Shown: piece after piece, positions 41,477-46,290 of the stretch
How the letters are laid out: the number at the start of each line of letters is the position of its first letter
Numbering within the stretch: the first letter of the stretch is position 1
NCBI GenBank assembly: GCA_002478685.1
Contig: DLPY01000058.1
Location: forward strand, 1 to 46,290
Source of the DNA: Flavobacteriaceae bacterium UBA7446
Lineage (GTDB): Bacteria; Bacteroidota; Bacteroidia; Flavobacteriales; Flavobacteriaceae
DNA length: 46,290 nt
Reading direction: 5' to 3'
Position numbers and translations under genes: made by a program
Notes under the pieces: generated by a model
The model's database searches: none
Told to the model about the DNA's origin: nothing
Seen by the model: the letters and a program-made list of their open reading frames with translations, nothing else

Positions 41477-44212
41477 ATGGCGAATTCTTTTTTAGGAAAC
41501 GTTGTGCAAACAGTAAAAGCACAACAGCCCGACTGGGGAAACATGTGCTTTGTTTTGCCAAACCGTAGGGCACAACTCTTTTTGCAAAAAGAACTTACAG
41601 CAGCCCTTGAAGGCCCCCTTATTCTTCCACAGTCTTTCAGCATTGATGACTTTGTAGTGGCTATAAGCACGCTTAAACCTGCGACGGACCTCGAGCAACA
41701 ACAAGCACTATATAAAAGCTATTGTGCATCAATCGATAAAATGGACAAGCCTAACAGTTTTGAAACTTTTTTGGGTTGGTCCACACCCTTGCTTAAGGAC
41801 TTAAATACTATAGATCAATATCTTGTAGACAGAGAGGAATTTTTTTCATATATGTCATCTTTACACGAAATAAGGGCGTGGGGAAAAGCACAAGACAAAA
41901 TTATTCAGGATTACACCGCGTTTTGGAAACGACTTCCAGACATATATCAAGACTTTATGCATCGCCTTGAAGAAAGCGGTAAAACAACGCCCGGGATGTG
42001 TTATCGCATGTCAACCGAACTATTGGAATCCTTTTTACTGCATAACACAAAAACGCAATTTGTGTTGTGCGGGTTTAATGCTTTAAATCCAAGTGAAACT
42101 TTTATTGTTCGGGAGTTACTTACTCAAGGCCGCGGACAGGTTTTTTGGGATATCGATAAAAACATGTTGGCCGATGAACTACATCAAGCAGGAAGTTTTA
42201 TTCGCAGCTATATTTCAAGTTGGCCAGAGTATAAACAGCAGCCCTTTAATCAAGCTCATGATCATTTTTACGACCCCAAAAGCATAAAGGTAACTCAGGT
42301 CCAGCAACAGGTAGGGCAGGCCAAAGAAATAGGCGATTTATTAGCCAAGATGGACAATAAGCAGGATTGGTCTAAAACAGCAGTAGTGCTCGCCGACGAG
42401 TCTTTGCTCATGCCTTTGTTATATGCGCTCCCCCCTTCAATTGATAAGCTGAATATTACGATGGGTTTTCCCCTCAATCAGCACCCTACGGCCATATTTG
42501 TAAATGCACTCCTAAAAATGGCAAATCGTAAAACGGATAAAGGTTTTTATTTTGCTGATGTAGAAAGCGTTCTTTCCATGCCTGAAACCAAGGCGTTGTT
42601 TTCAACTTCGGTGTCTAGTTTAGACGTAGTGTTGGAACAGGCAAAAAAAGACCACAGAAGCTATTTAGATACTGATTTTATAAAAGCCTTAGTTCCCAAA
42701 GCGGCACACTCAAGAGTAGATAGCTTATTTAGGTCAAACGGAACACCACGCCAATGGGTTGCCGATATGCTAGACGTATTACCATTGTTTTATGACGTGC
42801 AACAAAGTCAGGCAATAGGACAATCATATAGCCTTGCCGTTGAGAAGCTTATGGTTATGTTAAGCCAAATTAAAGAAGTAGTAACAGGGCTAAATCAAGA
42901 CTTTACGTTTTCCTTGCTTTGCAAACTTTATAGCCAGTTGAGTGCAGGTCAAAAACTAAATTTTGTAGGCGCTCCATTAGAAGGTCTACAAATACTGGGT
43001 GTCTTGGAAACGAGAGCCATTGATTTTGATAACGTATTGATGGCAGGTGTTAATGAAGGAGTTTTACCGAGAAAAAGTGAGCAGCCTTCTTGGATTCCCT
43101 ACGAAGTAAAAAAAGCGTTTGGGTTGCCTACCCAAGATGAGCAAGATGCTATATTTACCTATCATTTTTATCGCCTTATGTATCGCGCCTCAAATGTTAA
43201 GCTGTTCTATAACGGCACTACAGATGGAATCCAAGTGGGTGAACCCAGTAGATTCATCAGACAATGGGCATTTGATTGTCCAGAAACACACAACTGGCAA
43301 GAGCATACGCAAGACGTGCCGTTTGTACCACCGCCAAGTAGCCACAAAAGTGTTCCAAAAACAGCTGCTGTAATGGATAAGCTACTGGAATTGGCCAAGG
43401 CAGGCTTTTCTCCCTCTGGATTAAATTTGTTCGTTAAAGACGGATATGCGTTTTATAAACGATACTTATTAGGATTAAGAGAGGAAGATGAGCTTGAAAC
43501 TTCTTTTTCGCATAAAACTTATGGCACGTTAATTCATAACTGTCTGGAAGCACTTTATACCCCTTATGTGGGGAAACAACTTACACAAGCGGATTGCAAT
43601 GAAATGATAGAGAATATCGAAGCTGTTGCTGACAATGCGGTAAAAGCGATTTACCTACATGACATTTCGGGGAAAAACGTATTGGCATTTGAGGCAATCA
43701 AGCGGAATATAGAACATGCTGTTGCCATGGAAAAAGAAGAAATAGCAAAAGGAAATACCATAACATTATTAGCGCTTGAGCAAAAATTAACAACTTCTTT
43801 AACCATAGCAGGTGTTAGCAATTCTTTCAAAATTAAAGGAACGGTAGACCGTGTGGACCGTTACAATGGTAAAATTAGAGTGCTGGATTATAAAACGGGA
43901 AAAGTAGGAAATGTTGGCATTTCAGATTGGTCCTTAGTTGCTACAGACCCTGATCTTGGGCAAGCACGCCAACTATTGTTTTATGCCATGCTTTGGAACG
44001 CCACTCACCCTAGCCAGAAAGCGAATCATGCAGGAATTATTGTTCTAAAAGAACTCAATAAAGGAATTAAGTTTGTGGGCGAAAAAATTTCACCTCGAAA
44101 GATAAAGGAAGATCTCTCAGAGGAAAATATGCAACAAGCAGCAAATGTGTTGGAGCAAATAGTTCAGAAATTATTTGATTCTCAGATGCCTTTTAGTGAA
44201 GCTGAAGTTTAG
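41477..44212 (+). CDS. addB: AddB-like PD-(D/E)XK nuclease with inactive helicase-like region
   Basis: The 911-residue protein lacks a canonical Walker A motif. It has the AddB-type N-terminal block MCFVLPNRRAQLFLQKEL, a central helicase-like region (ILGVLETRAIDFDNVLMAGVNEGVLP) and a C-terminal nuclease domain. Active-site residues are D791 (TVDRVDR), D804 and K806 (VLDYKTG). The cysteines that hold an iron-sulfur cluster in B. subtilis AddB were not recognised. It probably forms a complex with the AddA-like protein for end resection. It overlaps the convergent small membrane protein gene by four bases. Confidence 0.82.
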   Translation: MANSFLGNVVQTVKAQQPDWGNMCFVLPNRRAQLFLQKELTAALEGPLILPQSFSIDDFVVAISTLKPATDLEQQQALYKSYCASIDKMDKPNSFETFLGWSTPLLKDLNTIDQYLVDREEFFSYMSSLHEIRAWGKAQDKIIQDYTAFWKRLPDIYQDFMHRLEESGKTTPGMCYRMSTELLESFLLHNTKTQFVLCGFNALNPSETFIVRELLTQGRGQVFWDIDKNMLADELHQAGSFIRSYISSWPEYKQQPFNQAHDHFYDPKSIKVTQVQQQVGQAKEIGDLLAKMDNKQDWSKTAVVLADESLLMPLLYALPPSIDKLNITMGFPLNQHPTAIFVNALLKMANRKTDKGFYFADVESVLSMPETKALFSTSVSSLDVVLEQAKKDHRSYLDTDFIKALVPKAAHSRVDSLFRSNGTPRQWVADMLDVLPLFYDVQQSQAIGQSYSLAVEKLMVMLSQIKEVVTGLNQDFTFSLLCKLYSQLSAGQKLNFVGAPLEGLQILGVLETRAIDFDNVLMAGVNEGVLPRKSEQPSWIPYEVKKAFGLPTQDEQDAIFTYHFYRLMYRASNVKLFYNGTTDGIQVGEPSRFIRQWAFDCPETHNWQEHTQDVPFVPPPSSHKSVPKTAAVMDKLLELAKAGFSPSGLNLFVKDGYAFYKRYLLGLREEDELETSFSHKTYGTLIHNCLEALYTPYVGKQLTQADCNEMIENIEAVADNAVKAIYLHDISGKNVLAFEAIKRNIEHAVAMEKEEIAKGNTITLLALEQKLTTSLTIAGVSNSFKIKGTVDRVDRYNGKIRVLDYKTGKVGNVGISDWSLVATDPDLGQARQLLFYAMLWNATHPSQKANHAGIIVLKELNKGIKFVGEKISPRKIKEDLSEENMQQAANVLEQIVQKLFDSQMPFSEAEV

Positions 44213-44673
44213 CGACTGTAATTTCTTACTACTGCGAGGCCATATCCAATATACGCTACAGACTGAAGACATACACCAAGTGTTATGGCGGGCATTAAAG
44301 CAGGGAGCATTTCCATGATTACTCCAATGCTTTCTAGCTCCTCGTCACTAAAATCATCGTAGTTGGGTTGTTGTTCAAGTGCCGCCTGAATAATTTCAGC
44401 ATCAGCTACCATAAAACCAATTGAAGCAAGGGCAAACAAAACCCCAACAAGAGCCAAAATTCCTCCGTAAATTACGACAGCATATGAGGCAACTCCTTCA
44501 ATTTGGCTTACGGCTTGTTGTTGCTTTAGTTTTTGGTAAGTAGCCCAAAACCACACGGGTATAATGCCCCAAAAAAGCCCTGCAAAAATAGATCCTGCGC
44601 TTAAAACGAGTAAAAACCATACAACCCCTAAAATAAATCCAGTAAAAAACGAAAAACGAACAAATCGTGACAT
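44209..44673 (-). CDS. Small four-helix membrane protein, function unknown
   Basis: The 154-residue protein has about four hydrophobic segments: two near the N-terminus (FTGFILGVVWFLLVL and IFAGLFWGIIPVWFW), one central (VVIYGGILALVGVLFALASIGFM) and one near the C-terminus. An acidic loop (YDDFSDEELESI) lies between the last two. I do not recognise the family. It stands alone on the minus strand, convergent with addB and divergent from the tRNA gene. Confidence 0.6.
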   Translation of the reverse strand: MSRFVRFSFFTGFILGVVWFLLVLSAGSIFAGLFWGIIPVWFWATYQKLKQQQAVSQIEGVASYAVVIYGGILALVGVLFALASIGFMVADAEIIQAALEQQPNYDDFSDEELESIGVIMEMLPALMPAITLGVCLQSVAYIGYGLAVVRNYSR

Positions 44674-44757
44674 AAGAAAAGCTTTGTGCGAAGATATAAA
44701 TAGTTTACTCGAATATAAAATACTTTGATTTGATTAAAACAAAAGTGGGATATTGCT

Positions 44758-44765
44758 TACTTTTG
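44758..44765 (+). promoter_or_regulatory. -7 promoter element for the CAU tRNA
   Basis: TACTTTTG is an exact TAnnTTTG match, ten bases before the tRNA. Confidence 0.55.
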
Positions 44766-44775
44766 TCGTCACATA

Positions 44776-44849
44776 GGTCCTATAGCTCAGTTGGTTAGAG
44801 TAGCTGACTCATAATCAGTTGGTCCCTGGTTCGAGCCCAGGTGGGACCA
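44776..44849 (+). tRNA. tRNA with CAU anticodon (tRNA-Ile2 or elongator tRNA-Met)
   Basis: A 74-base cloverleaf with 7-bp acceptor stem GGTCCTA/TGGGACC (one G-U pair), discriminator A and anticodon loop CTCATAA. The CAU anticodon alone cannot separate Met from Ile2, whose C34 becomes lysidine. The acceptor pairs C4-G69 and C5-G68 match those that E. coli TilS uses to pick tRNA-Ile2 over tRNA-Met, so Ile2 is my preference by inference. Its 3' end is repeated at 46260-46283. Confidence 0.93.
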
Positions 44850-44850
44850 C
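44827..44850 (+). repeat. Left copy of the tRNA 3'-end repeat (candidate att site)
   Basis: These 24 bases are the T arm and acceptor end of the tRNA. They match 46260-46283 at 21 of 24 positions, with the last 14 bases (CCAGGTGGGACCAC) identical. Confidence 0.7.
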
Positions 44851-44852
44851 TG

Positions 44853-44886
44853 CTAACTCCCTGATTAACAGGGAGTTAGTTATTTT
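44853..44886 (+). terminator. Intrinsic terminator after the CAU tRNA
   Basis: CTAACTCCCTG/CAGGGAGTTAG is a perfect 11-bp stem with loop ATTAA, followed by TTATTTTT. Confidence 0.9.
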
Positions 44887-44897
44887 TAGATCCCTTT

Positions 44898-44920
44898 GGG
44901 TTCCATTTGGGGTTCCATTT
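44898..44920 (+). repeat. Tandem GGGTTCCATTT repeat, left island flank
   Basis: GGGTTCCATTT occurs at 44898-44908 and again at 44910-44920 (12-base period). The GGGTTCC core recurs in both orientations in the right flank. Confidence 0.65.
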
Positions 44921-44943
44921 CTTTTGATTTTAGATAATAAAAT

Positions 44944-44976
44944 GTGTATTCGCGGATACACTTTTTGGTTGAATCC
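44944..44976 (+). repeat. Left copy of the palindrome-plus-T5 element
   Basis: An 18-base palindrome (GTGTATTCGCGGATACAC, one G-T pair) is followed by TTTTTGGT and GAAtCC. It aligns without gaps to 46175-46207 with 26 of 33 identities. Confidence 0.65.
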
Positions 44977-45009
44977 GGGGTTACGTTTTTGGTGAAGTAA
45001 AGCTAAATT

Positions 45010-46119
45010 TTACTTTACTTTAATTAAAACCACGTACTTGGAAATCTCTTTTATCTGTTCAGTAAGTGGTAAAGATTCAAGCTTAGTGTTTGAAGGCAGC
45101 TCTATTGATTTAGGAAGAATGTCTATCAAGTTCAACACGTAGCTTGTTTTAATAGAATAAGCTACATTATCAGCAACGTCTTTTCTTAAGCCAGATGAAT
45201 TAATGCCAATTAAATTTCCTTTTTCATCAAACAATGGTCCTCCGCTATTTCCACCTTGAATAGGAGCAGTAATTTGATAGGTTGTTATATTACCATCAAA
45301 ACCTGTTTTAGAACTAATCATTCCATCTGTTACTTTAATCTCTTTACCCATAATTGATAATGCCATTGGGTATCCAAAAGCATAAACTTTAGTGCCTACA
45401 TCACTACTTCTTGTCTTAAAGTTGTAGGGGAGTTCATCAACTCCATCAAAATTCATATCAAATATCTTAAGTATAGCTAAATCATTTGTTTTATCTACCT
45501 GAACTATTTCAGCATTAAATTTTTGAACTTCATCATTTAAAATAAACTCTACTTCAATTTCATCGGCATCTTCAATAACGTGGTGATTGGTAATAATATG
45601 TCCTGATTTAGAAATAATAACACCAGAACCATTGCCGGCCCATTCACCATTAATGAGCCTATTTTTGATAGGACCTTTTCTTTTTAGTTCAGAATTGTAT
45701 TTATAATTGTAAGAGGTTAACCCAGAAATAGATTTTTTTATACCAGATGATAAAAGCCCACAACTTTTCCCTTCACGAACTAATTTTACATTCCCATTAT
45801 AATCCAATAAACTTGAGGTAATATAAAAACACCCTCTAACATCTTCTTCTGCAATTAGATATAAAGCCAAATCAGGATTATCAACTAAATCTTGGGGCAT
45901 AGAATCATAATTTTTTAATGGCTCTTTTAAATTAACCACATTATACCCACCCTTTTTGAGGTTCTTTACATAAAATCTTCGGATTTCTCCAGAGTGTTTT
46001 CCAATGATTTCGTCAATAACAATATATTTATAAGTATCTATTTCGATACTCCTTACTGACTGACCGAAATTAAATTGAATTAAAAAAAAAGAAAATAAAA
46101 AAAAGAATAATTTCTTCAT
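45010..46119 (-). CDS. Secreted trypsin-like (HtrA-type) serine protease with novel N-terminal region
   Basis: The 369-residue protein has a signal peptide (about residues 1-19, ending NFG) and an unrecognised region to about residue 155. A chymotrypsin-fold protease domain follows, with triad H180 (TNHHV), D213 (NDLAIL) and S292 (GGNSGGP). No PDZ domain follows, unlike classical DegP/HtrA. C97 and C120 in the N-terminal region could form a disulfide. It is probably periplasmic or surface-exposed. It is the only gene between the two tRNA 3'-end repeats and is AT-rich, suggesting transfer. Confidence 0.85.
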   Translation of the reverse strand: MKKLFFFLFSFFLIQFNFGQSVRSIEIDTYKYIVIDEIIGKHSGEIRRFYVKNLKKGGYNVVNLKEPLKNYDSMPQDLVDNPDLALYLIAEEDVRGCFYITSSLLDYNGNVKLVREGKSCGLLSSGIKKSISGLTSYNYKYNSELKRKGPIKNRLINGEWAGNGSGVIISKSGHIITNHHVIEDADEIEVEFILNDEVQKFNAEIVQVDKTNDLAILKIFDMNFDGVDELPYNFKTRSSDVGTKVYAFGYPMALSIMGKEIKVTDGMISSKTGFDGNITTYQITAPIQGGNSGGPLFDEKGNLIGINSSGLRKDVADNVAYSIKTSYVLNLIDILPKSIELPSNTKLESLPLTEQIKEISKYVVLIKVK

Positions 46120-46174
46120 TGGATATTATTTTAATTTTCAATTTAACTAAAATTTTTGTAAAAAAATTAGAAAA

Positions 46175-46207
46175 GTGATTCCGCGGAATCACTTTTTGGT
46201 GGAACCC
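46175..46207 (+). repeat. Right copy of the palindrome-plus-T5 element
   Basis: GTGATTCCGCGGAATCAC is a perfect 18-base palindrome followed by TTTTTGGTGGAACCC. Compared with the left copy, the stem bases change in pairs and keep pairing. Confidence 0.65.
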
Positions 46208-46217
46208 TAAGGGTTCC
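46201..46217. repeat. GGAACCC-TAA-GGGTTCC inverted repeat
   Basis: A perfect 7-bp inverted repeat with a 3-base centre. Each arm is the GGGTTCC heptamer also found twice in the left flank of the island. Confidence 0.7.
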
Positions 46218-46259
46218 AATAAGATTTGTAACTATCTGATAATCAGCAATAAGGAGGTA

Positions 46260-46283
46260 TGGTTATAGTCCAGGTGGGACCAC
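46260..46283 (+). repeat. Right copy of the tRNA 3'-end repeat (candidate att site)
   Basis: TGGTT..AG.CCAGGTGGGACCAC repeats the T arm and acceptor end of the tRNA at 44827-44850. It lies seven bases from the window end, so what follows is unseen. ATAATCAG at 46239-46246 also recalls the anticodon arm, but at altered spacing. Confidence 0.7.
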
Positions 46284-46290
46284 CCTTAAA

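Larger units (their letters stand above)
44837..46283. mobile_element. Candidate tRNA-bounded mini-island carrying one protease gene
   Basis: The segment is bounded by a 14-base perfect repeat of the tRNA 3' end (44837-44850 and 46270-46283), the usual footprint of tyrosine-recombinase integration into a tRNA. It is visibly richer in A/T codons than the rest of the window and carries a single gene. No integrase lies inside, so it could be a remnant, a passenger mobilised in trans, or one module of a longer array past the window end. Both ends carry related palindromes and GGGTTCC motifs. Confidence 0.55.

Noticed and set aside
46212..46283. A complete but decayed second tRNA gene of about 72 bases
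   Set aside because: Only the T-arm/acceptor end and a short anticodon-arm fragment match, the latter with wrong spacing; the 5' acceptor and D arm do not match. Treated as an att-type repeat.
1..46290. CRISPR array, prophage or insertion sequence
   Set aside because: No regularly spaced repeats, transposase, integrase, capsid or Cas-like proteins were found; the only mobile-type signal is the tRNA-end repeat near 44.8-46.3 kb.

Overview
The window is chromosomal DNA from a member of the Bacteroidota, most likely class Flavobacteriia. Three things point there. The gene run acpP-fabF-rnc-IPExxxVDY protein-pyk (27.9-32.1 kb) is a known flavobacterial arrangement. Lineage-typical proteins are present: DUF2490, GIN-domain, ElaA-like, 631-residue amidophosphoribosyltransferase and split AddA/AddB-like helicase-nucleases. 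Promoters also repeatedly show the Bacteroidota form TTG-N17-19-TAnnTTTG. Genus and species cannot be read from the sequence.

Layout. 0-10 kb: a partial phosphoglycerate kinase gene, the DNA polymerase III delta' subunit, a minus-strand ybeY-mnmG-methyltransferase unit with a parS-like ParB site at each junction, glutamyl-tRNA synthetase, an SPFH membrane protein, a DUF2490 barrel protein and glutaminyl-tRNA synthetase. 10-14 kb: dihydroneopterin aldolase, tRNA-Cys, a LysE-type exporter, a GIN-domain adhesin and RNase R. 14.06-14.47 kb: a very AT-rich gap between the divergent genes rnr and rpiB, with one perfect and several near-consensus DnaA boxes. This is the best candidate for oriC, and the parS sites lie 10-12 kb away. 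14.5-23 kb: rpiB, an ElaA acetyltransferase, rnpA, an M1 peptidase, a metallo-beta-lactamase-fold enzyme, a SulP transporter coupled to a tandem universal stress protein, and lepA.

23-36 kb: a MauE-thioredoxin membrane protein coupled to dusB, a LolC/E-type permease with rbfA, dinB, pyk, the IPExxxVDY gene, rnc-fabF-acpP, and a plus-strand cluster purN-rnhA-pfkB kinase-purF. 36-44 kb: a possible small RNA with terminators, superoxide dismutase, an AddA-like helicase-nuclease, an OmpA-family protein with calcium-binding repeats, an AddB-like nuclease and a small membrane protein. 44.8-46.3 kb: a tRNA gene with CAU anticodon followed by a 1.4-kb, visibly AT-richer segment carrying one secreted serine protease gene. 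The segment ends in a second copy of the tRNA 3' end.

Most of the window is housekeeping: translation and tRNA modification, fatty acid and purine synthesis, and DNA replication and repair. The least ordinary parts are the oriC/parS neighbourhood and the tRNA-bounded mini-island. The two non-coding flanks of the island hold related palindromes that differ by compensatory base changes, plus a cluster of GGGTTCC heptamers. No recombinase gene, CRISPR array or complete insertion sequence was seen.
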